Positions 35,901-43,839 are shown, counted from the first letter of the stretch. The stretch is DNA of 64,000 bases from Virgisporangium aurantiacum (GCF_016863635.1 NZ_BOPG01000065.1:94926-158925); one strand, 5' to 3'. Numbers and translations are program-made. The notes: generated by a model not told the origin, from the letters alone.

Positions 35901-36075
35901 CCGGCCGGGCGGAGCGCCGCGCCCGCTGGGGATGACCGCGGCCGAACGCGCCCGGAAGGCCGTGACCGCACGCATCCGGGACGCGATCCGCCGGATCGGC
36001 GCGGCCCACCCCGACCTCGGCGTGCACCTCGACCGAACCGTGCGGACCGGGACGATCTGCCGGTACGACCCCTGA
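32983..36075 (+). CDS. Large AAA/STAND-type ATPase regulator
   Basis: 1030 residues. The N-terminal AAA_16 ATPase (about 4-270) has FVGRAEPLARL, Walker A GEAGIGKTALL (about 41-51) and Walker B VVVILDDLQWAD. A long TPR-like helical region follows (about 350-860), with a Gly/Thr/Ala-rich insert near 465-480. There is no LuxR HTH at the end: the last 150 residues form a separate domain (DMWEVRYRDRTAYVRDAKGLHDLAVLLARP) with a charged helical end closing TVRTGTICRYDP. Proteins with this end are common in filamentous actinomycetes and presumably sense signals in STAND fashion. The output mode is unknown. It is divergent from the methyltransferase. Confidence 0.85.
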   Translation: MAEFVGRAEPLARLAAAYRAGIGAGSEAGAGCGAGLALVTGEAGIGKTALLSRFAADTAEAGATVVWGTCWDGDQAPAWWPWTQALRVLLDRRDDLRAHADPRLAAVVPDLGAGPGGTVRLPVFDAVARLLIHAALDGPVVVILDDLQWADRSTVDLMRYLVHRVEARGVLLVGAYRPAELGGGAADTLADLAAAAELVTLRGLPPGDVDDLVRTVAGDAAAARWAGSVYERSGGHPFFARELCHLIMAGGPADGVPTAIREAIARRLARLPAACAAVLDVAAVAGATVQPDVLADAGGEPLTAVVERIAEATAAGVLAPTGERFAHDLYRETIYTGLPPTRRLDLHHRVALALVRRDERGSEVFPAELARHFAASAAVAGAATVLHWARAAADADSARFAFADAAEHLARARGAVTAAGGTVTGADLIRLLTAEADLRLRAGASGAARVLLDTAWTRALGTGTAGTASPAGTAGTADLLVPVALGLERVGARFAMPRTELIDVLETARAAVADRRDADEARVTAALARQLQHSVPADRSRARPLAERAVATARALDDPSTLASCLLAHHDTLWTPGTATERAAVAAEIADLARRAGDVERYAQAVLLTANAQLESGSAGFRASMVQFRYLTERLREPRHTYLLRTRQAALALLDGDIERGERLSAEAAALGEAVGDRDTGNVRMSQRLEVVRARADPVELRATAAEAVRWWVGAPAHAHAVAAGFAARAGELELARREVDTVLALDDWRSDRSYLWSIFVGELVVAAIALGDRDLKAALLDDLLPIADTCAVNGAFVCFMGAHAHRVGLLYAALDRPEEAVHWLTRALDTHRRLGARAWAEETRGALDRLHAVPVTSKEPTAAATLRRVGDMWEVRYRDRTAYVRDAKGLHDLAVLLARPGVDVAALHLIAPGATGERAEPVLDRRAAAEYRRRLGTLDEDIAAARARSDAGGLAHAADERDRVRAELRRATRPGGAPRPLGMTAAERARKAVTARIRDAIRRIGAAHPDLGVHLDRTVRTGTICRYDP

Positions 36076-36134
36076 GTCGAGATGCTCAGGATCGACCCGC
36101 CACTGCCGATCAGGCACCTGACGAGGAGGTCCAG

Positions 36135-37697
36135 GTGGGGTTGTTCGGTGGGGGGAAGTCGGCCGTCGGGTCCGATTCCGGCGGCTCGGGCGCGGACGAA
36201 GGGCGGGCCAACGTCGGCGCGATTCTCGCCGTGATCAGTGCCGTGGCCGACGCGAGCAGTTCCGAAGAGGCCGCCGACATCGCCCTGGAGACCGTGCGCA
36301 ACCGCTTCGGCTGGGCGTACGGGTCGTACTGGCGGATCGACCCGGACGCGCGGGTGCTGCGGTTCGTCACCGACTCCGGCACCGTCAGTGAGGAACTCCG
36401 CAACGTCGCCATGCAGGCGACGTTCGCGCAGGGGGTCGGCCTGGCCGGCCGGGCCTGGCGCAGCCGCGACCTGGTGGTCGTCAAGGACCTGGCCGAGCTC
36501 ACCGACTGCGTGCGGGCACCGGTCGCGCAGCGCGCGGGCATGCGCAGCGGCGTGTGCTTCCCGCTCTTCGAGGCGGGCAACGTCGTCGGCACCATGGACT
36601 TCTTCTCCACCGCGGCCCTCGACCCGTCGGAGGACCGCAAGGAGACGCTGCGGGCCATCGGGATGCTCGTCTCCCAGTCCCTGGAACGGATCGCGGAGGC
36701 CGAGCGTCAGGCGGAGGCCGCGCTCGACCTCAGCGCGGTGAACACGGTGCTGCGCGATCTCGCGACCGCGACCACGGAAGAGGCCGGGATCCGGCACGCG
36801 CTGGACTCGATCCGGCAGGGCTTCGGGTGGCAGTACGGCTCGTTCTGGAAGGTCGACCCGGCCACGGGCGAGCTCACGTTCGCGCAGGAGTCCGGCAACG
36901 CGGGGGACGAGTTCCGCAGCGTCACGCGGTCGGCGTCCTTCAAGGAGGGTGTCGGCCTCGCCGGCCGGGCCTGGCAGGCGCGCGACATGGTGTTCGTGCC
37001 CGACCTCGGCGACCTGTCCGACGTCCGGGCGCCGGCCGCGCAACGGGCCGGGGTCAAGGCGGGCGTGTGCCTGCCGCTGGTCGTCCACGGCAAGGTGGTC
37101 GGCACGATGGACTTCTTCTCGACGCGGGCGATGCGCCTCAGCGACAGCCGCCAGGCCGCGCTGCGCAACACGGCGCAACTGATGTCACAGGCGTTGCAGC
37201 GCATCGCCGAGTCCGGCCGCATGTCGACGGCGGGCCAGGAACTGGTCACCTCCATCGAGGAGGTGGAGCGCAACGTCATGCAGGCGACCAGCGTGGCGAA
37301 CGAGGCGCAGGCGCTCACCGGCAAGGCCAACGAGGCGGTGAACCGGCTGGCCCGCTCCAGCGACGAGATCGGCAAGGTCATCAAGGTGATCAGCGCGATC
37401 GCCGAGCAGACCAACCTGCTGGCGCTGAACGCGACCATCGAGGCGGCCCGCGCGGGCAGCGCCGGCAAGGGCTTCGCCGTCGTGGCGAGCGAGGTCAAGG
37501 ATCTCGCGCAGGGCACCAGCCGCGCCACGGACGACGTCACCAAGCTCATCGACACGATTCAGGGCGACGCGACGAGCGTCGTCGACGTGCTGGCGGCGAT
37601 CGGCAACATCGTCGAGCGCATCAACGCGAGTCAGGCGGTGATCGGCGGCGTGCTCACCGAGCAGGCGGCGACGACGCGCGAGATCGTCAACGGCTGA
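36135..37697 (+). CDS. Soluble chemoreceptor: two GAF domains and an MCP signalling domain
   Basis: 520 residues. GTG start after GAGGAGG. GAF1 (about 28-175) and GAF2 (about 197-345) are tandem copies with closely matching sequences (GVGLAGRAWRSRD and GVGLAGRAWQARD; VVGTMDFFST in both). The C-terminal MCP domain (about 355-520) contains the hairpin tip region (AIAEQTNLLALNATIEAARAG, then GKGFAVVASEVKDLAQ). No membrane segment, so it senses a cytoplasmic ligand, gas or redox state. MCPs imply a CheA/CheW pathway, expected in actinomycetes with motile spores. No che genes are in the window. Confidence 0.93.
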   Translation: MGLFGGGKSAVGSDSGGSGADEGRANVGAILAVISAVADASSSEEAADIALETVRNRFGWAYGSYWRIDPDARVLRFVTDSGTVSEELRNVAMQATFAQGVGLAGRAWRSRDLVVVKDLAELTDCVRAPVAQRAGMRSGVCFPLFEAGNVVGTMDFFSTAALDPSEDRKETLRAIGMLVSQSLERIAEAERQAEAALDLSAVNTVLRDLATATTEEAGIRHALDSIRQGFGWQYGSFWKVDPATGELTFAQESGNAGDEFRSVTRSASFKEGVGLAGRAWQARDMVFVPDLGDLSDVRAPAAQRAGVKAGVCLPLVVHGKVVGTMDFFSTRAMRLSDSRQAALRNTAQLMSQALQRIAESGRMSTAGQELVTSIEEVERNVMQATSVANEAQALTGKANEAVNRLARSSDEIGKVIKVISAIAEQTNLLALNATIEAARAGSAGKGFAVVASEVKDLAQGTSRATDDVTKLIDTIQGDATSVVDVLAAIGNIVERINASQAVIGGVLTEQAATTREIVNG

Positions 37698-37706
37698 GCC
37701 CGTGTT

Positions 37707-37735
37707 TTGACATGTGACTGACTCACACATATGTT
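37707..37735 (+). promoter_or_regulatory. Sigma70-type promoter with internal operator, leaderless start
   Basis: TTGACA (37707-37712), 17 bases, TATGTT (37730-37735). The spacer holds TGTGA-CTGAC-TCACA (37713-37727), a perfect inverted repeat placed to block polymerase. The ATG of the DUF3224 gene at 37742 is about where transcription should begin, so the mRNA is probably leaderless. The MarR protein encoded second in the operon is the obvious repressor. Confidence 0.7.
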
Positions 37736-37741
37736 GGGTGT

Positions 37742-38143
37742 ATGAGTGAGATCCTGGAAACCAAGCTCACCATCGACAATTGGGACGAGAAGCCGTACCG
37801 GGAACTGCCCGACGGCACGAAGTTCACCCGCGCCGAGGTCGTCCTGTCGGGCACCGACGTCACCGCGGCGACTTTCGAGGCGCTGATGTTCTACCGGGCC
37901 GACGGCACGAGTTCGTACGTCACGGTGATGCGCGTCGAGGCGACGCTCGGCGGCCGCACCGGCGCGTTCGTGCTGCGCGGCGAGGGCGCCTACGACGGCA
38001 CCACGGCGCACGGCACGTCGGAGATCGTGGCCGGCTCGGGCACCGACGGGTTGGCCGGAATCGCCGGCACCGCCGAGAGCGTGTCGACCCACGCCGACTA
38101 CCCGTTCATGCCGCTCACCGTCACCTACACAATGGACCGGTGA
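37742..38143 (+). CDS. DUF3224 family protein
   Basis: 133 residues matching the DUF3224 pattern: a small beta barrel of the allene-oxide-cyclase-like kind, with FEALMFYRADGTSSYV, FVLRGEGAYDG and GTAESVSTHADYPF. No catalytic residues are established; these genes are often found beside MarR or TetR regulators in actinobacteria. The gene begins at the predicted transcription start and overlaps the MarR start (GTGA), so both are made from one autoregulated leaderless transcript. A role in handling a small lipophilic or stress compound is only a guess. Confidence 0.88.
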   Translation: MSEILETKLTIDNWDEKPYRELPDGTKFTRAEVVLSGTDVTAATFEALMFYRADGTSSYVTVMRVEATLGGRTGAFVLRGEGAYDGTTAHGTSEIVAGSGTDGLAGIAGTAESVSTHADYPFMPLTVTYTMDR

Positions 38144-38673
38144 CGGGCGAACGCGAGGCGAACGTGCTGGGTGCCCTGGCGCAGGCCGTCACCGACCGCA
38201 CCACGGCGGCCATCACCGCCGCCACCGGGCAGTCGCCCTCGGCCGCCGCGGCGCTGACCGCCCTCGACCAGTTCCTCGACCGGCCGACGCTCGACCGGCT
38301 GCGCCTGGTGCTCGGGCTCACGCCGTCGGGCGCGGTGCGCCTGGTCGACCGGCTCAGCCAGGCCGGACTGGTGACCCGTGGCCCGGGCGGCGACGGCCGG
38401 TCGCGCTCGGTGATGCTCACCGAACGGGGCCGCGCCGCCGCGGCCGAGGTCGCCGCCGCCCGCGCCACCGTGCTGCGCGACCTGCTCGGCGACTTCTCCG
38501 CCGCCGACCGGAAGACCCTGGGCCGCCTGCTCGACCGGTTGATGGCCGGCGTCGTCGCGGGCAAGGACGGCGGCGGCTGGATCTGCCGCCAGTGCGACCT
38601 CGCCGCCTGCGAACGGGCCGCCGGCCGGTGCCCCGCCGCCAACGCCGCGGCGGCGAAGTACGCGCAACCGTGA
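38140..38673 (+). CDS. MarR-family regulator with C-terminal four-Cys motif
   Basis: 177 residues. The winged helix (about 20-125) shows LTPSGAVRLVDRLSQAGLVTRG and RSRSVMLTERGRA. The C-terminus adds CRQCDLAACERAAGRCP (about 149-165), a C-x2-C-x5-C-x6-C cluster that could bind zinc or an iron-sulfur cluster, or form disulfides. That suggests a redox- or metal-sensitive repressor. GTG start in GTGA overlap with DUF3224. The likely operator is TGTGA-N5-TCACA in the operon promoter. Confidence 0.88.
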   Translation: MTGEREANVLGALAQAVTDRTTAAITAATGQSPSAAAALTALDQFLDRPTLDRLRLVLGLTPSGAVRLVDRLSQAGLVTRGPGGDGRSRSVMLTERGRAAAAEVAAARATVLRDLLGDFSAADRKTLGRLLDRLMAGVVAGKDGGGWICRQCDLAACERAAGRCPAANAAAAKYAQP

Positions 38674-38691
38674 CCCGATACGATCCGCGCC

Positions 38692-39222
38692 GTGACCGAC
38701 AAACTGCCCGCCGTGCTTCCTACCGAGGCGGACGAGGCGCGATTCTGGGCCCTGATCGAGCGGGCGTGGGCCCAGCTGGATCCGGCGGCGAACGAGGCGC
38801 GGCACGCACTCGCGCGGAGGGATCCCGAGTCCGACGAGGGCGACCTGGAAGCCGTCGAGGAGCACCGTGAGGAGTTCCTCGAGCATCTGCGCGCCCTGTG
38901 CGACGGCATGACGAGCGCGGAACTGACCGACCTCGACCGGGTGCTCGAACGCAAGCTGTACGAGATCGACCGGGAAGACATCCACGAGCACACCGACGGG
39001 TCCGACGACGGGTTCCTGTACTGCCGCGGGTTCATCGTCGCGCTGGGGCGCGAGTTCTACGCGGCGGTCGTCGCGAACCCGGCGGTGGCGGTGCTCGACG
39101 CCGAGTTGGAAGAGATGTGCTACTTCTTCGATCACCTTCACCACGAGCGGTTCGGCGAGTACGCGGAGACCGGGTCGGGCATCTCCCGCGAGTCCACCAC
39201 GAACGCCGCCGGTTGGGCGTGA
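38692..39222 (+). CDS. DUF4240 family protein
   Basis: 176 residues, acidic and mostly helical, matching DUF4240: EARFWALIERAW at the start, CDGMTSAELTDLDRVLERKLYE, and a DGFLYCRGFIVALGREFY core. No known activity. GTG start 18 bases after the MarR stop, so it may be a third gene of that operon. Its end faces the SDR gene with four bases between stops. Confidence 0.8.
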   Translation: MTDKLPAVLPTEADEARFWALIERAWAQLDPAANEARHALARRDPESDEGDLEAVEEHREEFLEHLRALCDGMTSAELTDLDRVLERKLYEIDREDIHEHTDGSDDGFLYCRGFIVALGREFYAAVVANPAVAVLDAELEEMCYFFDHLHHERFGEYAETGSGISRESTTNAAGWA

Positions 39223-39225
39223 GGG

Positions 39226-39975
39226 TCAGCCCTGCTGGGTGGGTACGACGATCATCTCGGCGATGTTGACGCGGCGCGGTGCGGCGGCCGCGTAGGCGAC
39301 CGCGTCGGCGATGTCTTCCGACGTGAGGATCTCCAGCGAGTCGCGCCACCGCACGAGGTGCTCGCGCTGGCCCGCGTCGCGCATGCCGTCGCCGAGTTCG
39401 GTGCCGACGAAGCCCGGCTCGATGTTCTTCACCCGCACGCCGCGCGGGCCGAGTTCGGCGCGCAGGTTGCGGGTGAGGTGCGCGACCGCGGCCTTGGTGG
39501 CGGTGTAGACGCCGTAGTTCGGGAAGACGGTGTGGCCGCCGATCGAGCCGATGTGGACGAGGTCGGCGCGCCCGCCGGCGGCCGCGGCGGCGAGCAGGTC
39601 GTCGATGAACGCCCGGCCGGTGTATAGCAGGCCGGTGACGTTGGTGCCGACCATCTCGTTCCACTCGACGGTGGACGCCTGCTCGAACGGCGCGGCCAGC
39701 ATCACGCCGGCGTTCGCCACCACGAGGTCGACGGGACCGAGTTCGGCCCGGATGGTGGCGGCCGCCGCCCGCACCGCGTCCCAGTCGGAGATGTCGGTGG
39801 CGACGGGCAGCACGCGCGTCCCGATGTCTTGTGAGAGTTCCTTGAGCCGGGCCTCGCGCCGACCGATGAGCGCGACCGACGCGCCCTCCGCGGCGAGCCG
39901 TTTCGCCGTGGCCGCACCGATTCCACTGGTGGCGCCGGTGACGACGGCGGTGCGTCCAGCAAGAGTTTCTGTCAT
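39226..39975 (-). CDS. Short-chain dehydrogenase/reductase
   Basis: 249 residues. TGATSGIGAATA (about 13-24), IGRREARL (NADP-type Arg pair), NAGVM, HIGSIGG with catalytic Ser, and YGVYTATK with Tyr/Lys. It is divergent from an XRE/MmyB-type regulator, a pairing very common in actinomycetes, in which the regulator controls the SDR. The substrate is unknown. Confidence 0.92.
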   Translation of the reverse strand: MTETLAGRTAVVTGATSGIGAATAKRLAAEGASVALIGRREARLKELSQDIGTRVLPVATDISDWDAVRAAAATIRAELGPVDLVVANAGVMLAAPFEQASTVEWNEMVGTNVTGLLYTGRAFIDDLLAAAAAGGRADLVHIGSIGGHTVFPNYGVYTATKAAVAHLTRNLRAELGPRGVRVKNIEPGFVGTELGDGMRDAGQREHLVRWRDSLEILTSEDIADAVAYAAAAPRRVNIAEMIVVPTQQG

Positions 39976-40021
39976 GGCTCCACCGTGACCGGTGCGGGAA
40001 TCCGTTGCCAGGGCGCGGTTT

Positions 40022-40045
40022 TCCTGGGAGGGCCGATCCTGGGAG
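40022..40045. promoter_or_regulatory. Direct repeat in SDR/XRE divergent gap
   Basis: TCCTGGGAG occurs at 40022-40030 and 40037-40045, a 15-base period, in the 116-base divergent gap. A two-site operator for the XRE regulator is plausible. A TAACCT sequence ending eight bases before the XRE ATG might be its -10 box. Confidence 0.35.
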
Positions 40046-40091
40046 TGACGGGGCCAGGCTACGTCGCGGGATCCGGCCTAACCTGGTGGGC

Positions 40092-40976
40092 ATGCAGACC
40101 GACAACCGCCTCGGCGAGTTCCTCCGGGCCCGGCGCGAGGTCGCCCGGCCCGAGGACTTCGGCCTCCCCCAGCCCGGGAGTGCCGAGCCGGGGCGGCGCC
40201 GCACACCCGGGCTGCGGCGCGAGGAGGTGGCGCTGCTGGCCGGCATCAGCGCCGACTACTACGTGCGGCTCGAGCAGGGGCGCGACAAGCATCCGTCGGA
40301 GCCCGTGATCAGCGCGCTGGCGCGGGTGTACGCGCTCAACGACGAGGGGATGGCGCACCTGCGCAAGCTCGCGCGTCCGGAGAGCCGTCGGCGGCGCCGG
40401 CCGGTGCGGGTCGAACGGGTCGCGCCGTCGCTGGTGCGGTTGCTGGAGGCGTGGCCCGACACGCCGGCGATGGTGGTCGGCCGGTACCTCGACGTGCTGG
40501 CCAACAACCGGTTGGCGGCCGCGGTCAACCACTGCTCGGTGAAGGGCCAGAACCAGGTGCGGGTCGTCTTTCTCGACCCCGACGCGCGGCGCATCTACGC
40601 CGACTGGCCCACCGTCGCGGCGGAAACCGTGGCGACCCTGCGCGCCACGGCCGGCGGCGACCTCGACGATCCGCGGCTCACCGACCTCGTCGGCGAGCTG
40701 TCGTTGAAGAGCGAGGACTTCCGGCGGTTGTGGGCCCGCCACGACGTCGGTGTGAAGACGTCGGGCATCAAGCGGTACGCGCATCCGATGGTCGGCGAGC
40801 TCGTGCTGAACTACGAGACGTTCTCGGTGAACGCGGCGCCGGGGCAGACGCTGCTGGTGTACCACGCGGAGCCGGGCAGCCCGTCGGAGGAGGCGCTGCG
40901 CCTGCTGGGCGCGGTCGCCGCGGAGGCGCCGGTGCGCGCGGGCCATGAGGCAGCGGACCGCGAGGCGGCGAAGTAA
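40092..40976 (+). CDS. XRE-family regulator with MmyB-like ligand domain
   Basis: 294 residues. The N-terminal helix-turn-helix (about 5-80) has LGEFLRARREV, GLRREEVALLAGISADYY and RLEQGRD, the standard MmyB subgroup. The C-terminal PAS-like MmyB domain (about 115-280) has DVLANNRLA and HPMVGELVLNYE. These proteins repress a neighbouring reductase or transporter and probably bind a lipid-like or aromatic ligand. ATG at 40092. It is followed by a short array of degenerate GC-rich repeats. Confidence 0.92.
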   Translation: MQTDNRLGEFLRARREVARPEDFGLPQPGSAEPGRRRTPGLRREEVALLAGISADYYVRLEQGRDKHPSEPVISALARVYALNDEGMAHLRKLARPESRRRRRPVRVERVAPSLVRLLEAWPDTPAMVVGRYLDVLANNRLAAAVNHCSVKGQNQVRVVFLDPDARRIYADWPTVAAETVATLRATAGGDLDDPRLTDLVGELSLKSEDFRRLWARHDVGVKTSGIKRYAHPMVGELVLNYETFSVNAAPGQTLLVYHAEPGSPSEEALRLLGAVAAEAPVRAGHEAADREAAK

Positions 40977-40984
40977 AGGCGACC

Positions 40985-41095
40985 CGGCGTCAGCCGGCGC
41001 GAGCAGGGCGAAGTAGGGCGACCCGGCGTCAGCGGGGGCGACAGGGCGGGCGGCGTCAGCGGCGCGGTTGCGGGGCAGGGGCGAGCGGCGTCAGC
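40985..41095. repeat. Degenerate tandem repeats with CGGCGTCAGC core
   Basis: CGGCGTCAGC recurs at 40985-40994, 41024-41033, 41051-41060 and 41086-41095 (spacing 39, 27 and 35). The fourth copy contains the stop codon of the phosphatase gene on the minus strand, and the first copy repeats the flanking bases of that gene's 3' end, so the array may have grown by slippage or duplication of that end. The unequal, short spacers rule out CRISPR. Confidence 0.6.
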
Positions 41096-41588
41096 CGGGC
41101 GCGAGGCGGTGGCGGGCCAGGGTGGCAAGGTCCTCGGCCCAGGCGAGCCGGTGGTCGCCGACGCCGTCGGCGGTGATGGTGCGCAAGTGGCGGAGGGTGA
41201 TGGTGGCCTCGTCGGGGTCGAGGCCCGCGGTGCGGAGCAGGGCGTAGGCGAACATGCCGGTGCGATGGATGCCGGCCGAACAGTGGATGACGGCGGTGGC
41301 GCCGCCGGTGACGAGCGGCGCGAGCATGGTGAGCGCGGTCACGACCCCGGTGCGGCTCGCCGGTGACGGCTCCTGGCCGTTGGGCAGGTCGACCCAGATC
41401 CAGTGCAGCCCGGCCGCCTCGGCCGCCGACCCCACGGCGAGCGCACCCTCCCGTTTCGCCAACAGGGTCACCAGGTGGGTGGCGCCGGCCGACGCCAGCG
41501 CCGGGAGCAGTTTCACCTTCGGCCGGTGGGTGAGGGCGAGGGCGCCCGCACCGAGCGGAACCGGGGCGATGCCGGCGGGCCAGTCCAT
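41091..41588 (-). CDS. Tyrosine/dual-specificity phosphatase-like protein
   Basis: 165 residues. The P-loop HCSAGIHRTG (about 102-111) gives Cys103 and Arg109 of the Cys-x5-Arg phosphatase site; WVDLPNGQEPSP upstream is where the general-acid Asp loop usually lies (Asp67). It is small, without a signal peptide, and so probably dephosphorylates a cytoplasmic protein or small phosphate ester. Its stop lies within the GC-rich repeat array. It is divergent from the MFS gene, with 94 bases between. Confidence 0.85.
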   Translation of the reverse strand: MDWPAGIAPVPLGAGALALTHRPKVKLLPALASAGATHLVTLLAKREGALAVGSAAEAAGLHWIWVDLPNGQEPSPASRTGVVTALTMLAPLVTGGATAVIHCSAGIHRTGMFAYALLRTAGLDPDEATITLRHLRTITADGVGDHRLAWAEDLATLARHRLAPG

Positions 41589-41682
41589 GCGGCCCAGGGT
41601 AGGCCGCGGCCGATGGACGATCGATCAGATATCAGCGACGCACGATCAAGTGGTTGGAGGCGGTGCCGGCGAGGCTTGTCGC

Positions 41683-42903
41683 ATGACAGTGACACCAACA
41701 GAAACGGCGACGGCGGCCGAGTCAGATACCCACGCCCCCTCGGTGCGCGCGCCGACGGCGGTCGGCCGGTCGGGGTGGCTCGCGGTCGGCGCGGTCGGGT
41801 TCGGGATCTTCGCGCTCGTCACCACCGAGTTCCTGCCGGCCAGCCTGCTGCCGCGCATCGCCGCCGACATGGGTACCACCGAGGGGGCGGCGGGCCAGGC
41901 GGTGACCGCGACGGCGGTGATGGGCGCGTTGACGGCGCCGACGATCGCGGCCATCGTGCCGCGGCTGGACCGCCGGTACCTGCTGATCGCGTTGACGGCG
42001 TTGGGCCTGTTGTCGAACGTGCTCGTCGCCGTCGCGCCGTCGTACTGGTTGCTGCTGGCATCCCGGGTGCTGCTCGGCGCGGCGCTCGCCGGGTTCTGGG
42101 CGATGGCGCTCGCGGTGGTCGGCAGCATCCTGCCCGCCGACCGGATGGGTCGCGGCATGACCATCGTGAACGTCGGGGTGTCGCTGGCGACCGTGGTGGC
42201 GGTGCCGCTCGGCACGTACCTCGGTGAGGCGTGGGGCTGGCGGCCGGTGTTCTGGCTCGCCGCCGGGCTCTCGCTGGTGGCGCTGCTGGCACTGGCGGCG
42301 TGGCTGCCGTCGGTCGCGCCGTCCGGGGCACCGGGGCTGCGCACCGTGATCGCCACAGCGCGCACCCGCGCGATGACGCTCGGGCTGATCGCGATCGGGC
42401 TCGTGGCCGGCGGGCACTTCGCCGCGTTCACCTACGTGCGTCCGGCCGCCGAACTGGTGCCGGACATGGACCCGGAGCGGCTCGCGCTGCTGCTGACCAT
42501 CTTCGGGTTGGGGACGTTCGTCGGGACCGTCATCAGTGGACAGATCGCGGACCGGCGGCTGCGGCTGGGCATCCTGATCGCACCGATCTTCATCGGCGCG
42601 TCGACGAGCGCGTTCGCGTTGGTGGCCGGGTCGTACGTGGCGGTGGCCGTCACGGTGGCGGTGTGGGGTGCCGCGTTCGGGGGCGTGCCGACGCTGGTGA
42701 TGACGTGGATCGCGCGGGTCGAGCCAGACCGGTTGGAGGCGGCGGGCAGCCTCGCGACCGGCATGTTCCAGGTGGCGATCGCGTCGGGCGCGGCGGTCGG
42801 CGGCGTGCTGCTGGACGTGTTCGACGTGCGGGTGGCGCTGCTGATCGCCGGAGCGGCGGCGGCCGTCGGTGGCGTGCTGTTCGCTAGCGCGCGAAAGGTG
42901 TGA
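41683..42903 (+). CDS. MFS exporter (DHA1, AraJ/NepI-like)
   Basis: 406 residues with twelve predicted membrane helices. FGIFALVTTEFLPASLLPRIA in helix 1 and RVLLGAALAGFWAMALAV in helix 4 are typical of the DHA1 sugar/purine-nucleoside/drug exporters. It pumps a small molecule out using the proton gradient. It begins at the ATG at 41683; upstream frame residues are unlikely. Its 3' end overlaps by 20 bases the end of the convergent AraC-type gene, a likely regulator. The upstream gap holds GATCGATCAG and ACGATCAAG repeats that might be its operator. Confidence 0.92.
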   Translation: MTVTPTETATAAESDTHAPSVRAPTAVGRSGWLAVGAVGFGIFALVTTEFLPASLLPRIAADMGTTEGAAGQAVTATAVMGALTAPTIAAIVPRLDRRYLLIALTALGLLSNVLVAVAPSYWLLLASRVLLGAALAGFWAMALAVVGSILPADRMGRGMTIVNVGVSLATVVAVPLGTYLGEAWGWRPVFWLAAGLSLVALLALAAWLPSVAPSGAPGLRTVIATARTRAMTLGLIAIGLVAGGHFAAFTYVRPAAELVPDMDPERLALLLTIFGLGTFVGTVISGQIADRRLRLGILIAPIFIGASTSAFALVAGSYVAVAVTVAVWGAAFGGVPTLVMTWIARVEPDRLEAAGSLATGMFQVAIASGAAVGGVLLDVFDVRVALLIAGAAAAVGGVLFASARKV

Positions 42904-43765
42904 CCGTGGCGCCGGCGTGCCGCTCGGTCGCGAGGCCGGGCGGCGCGCCGGTGTGTCGCCACTGGGTCGGTGGTACTCCGGCGTGCCGGCGGAAGGCGCG
43001 GCTGAACGCGGCCTCCGAGCCGTAGCCGAGGCGGACGGCCACCTCCGCGACCGTGGTGCGCCCACCGAGCAGTTGCTTCGCGTGCTCCATGCGTACCCGG
43101 GCCAGATACCGTGCCGGGCTCTCGCCCACGGCGTCCCGGAATCTTTTCGCGAAGGCCGATCTCGACGCGAGCGCGACCCGCGCGAGCGAATCGACCGTCC
43201 ACTGTGAACCCGGTTCGTCGTGGATCGCGCTCAGTGCCCGGCCGAGGTCGGCGTCCTGCAACGGCGCAGACAGCAGGTGCGTGCTGCCGCACCCGGACTC
43301 GATCCACGACCGGATCGCGGTCATCGCGACGGCGCCGGCCAGTTGCGAGATGACCGAACCGGCGCCGGGGCGGCCGCGACTCGCCTCGGCGGCCATGCCG
43401 TCGACGAGCGCGGCGACCATCGGTTCGCGCCTGAGCATGCAGCACGCGACGACGGTGGCGGGCATCGCGGCGAGGAGCGCGCGGGCCTCGGGTGACGTGG
43501 TGTCGAACCGGCCGGTGTGCAGCAGCGTGCCCGCCTCGCCGGCGACGACGGAGTGCGCACCGCCGCGCGGCAGCAGGAGAAAGTCGCCGGCGCTGAGGTC
43601 GATGGAGAAGCCGCGCACGCTCGCTGTGCCCTCGGCGACGAAGTGGAAGCGGACCGCGTCGCCGGCCTCGCGCCGCGACTCACCGGAGCCCATTCTGTGC
43701 AGACCGTAGTCGGCCACCGTCCAGCGGAGCCGCTCGAAGATCGTGCCCAGATCGTCCACGGTCAT
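42884..43765 (-). CDS. AraC-family regulator with cupin sensor
   Basis: 293 residues from the ATG at 43763-43765; GTG codons further up (43780, 43819) would add up to 18 residues. The cupin-type ligand domain (about 1-170; FHFVAEGTASVRG, LSAGDFLLLPRGGAHSV) is followed by two AraC HTH motifs (about 185-280; DSLARVALASRSAFAKRFRD and TVAEVAVRLGYGSEAAFSRAFRR). It probably senses a small molecule and controls the convergent MFS exporter. No ligand is indicated. Confidence 0.88.
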   Translation of the reverse strand: MTVDDLGTIFERLRWTVADYGLHRMGSGESRREAGDAVRFHFVAEGTASVRGFSIDLSAGDFLLLPRGGAHSVVAGEAGTLLHTGRFDTTSPEARALLAAMPATVVACCMLRREPMVAALVDGMAAEASRGRPGAGSVISQLAGAVAMTAIRSWIESGCGSTHLLSAPLQDADLGRALSAIHDEPGSQWTVDSLARVALASRSAFAKRFRDAVGESPARYLARVRMEHAKQLLGGRTTVAEVAVRLGYGSEAAFSRAFRRHAGVPPTQWRHTGAPPGLATERHAGATVTPFAR

Positions 43766-43839
43766 ATCGCGGGTCAACACCCGGCCGGGGGACGCATTCC
43801 CCCCGGTGACATTCACCACGCCGAGGTAGGTTGGGCTAC

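Noticed and set aside
32890..36117. 1075-codon minus-strand open frame opposite the AAA gene
   Set aside because: Low-complexity Arg/Gly/Val-rich translation without motifs; the plus-strand frame has Walker motifs and normal composition.
40985..41095. Possible CRISPR-like array
   Set aside because: Repeat cores are only ten bases, degenerate and unevenly spaced, and they overlap a coding end.
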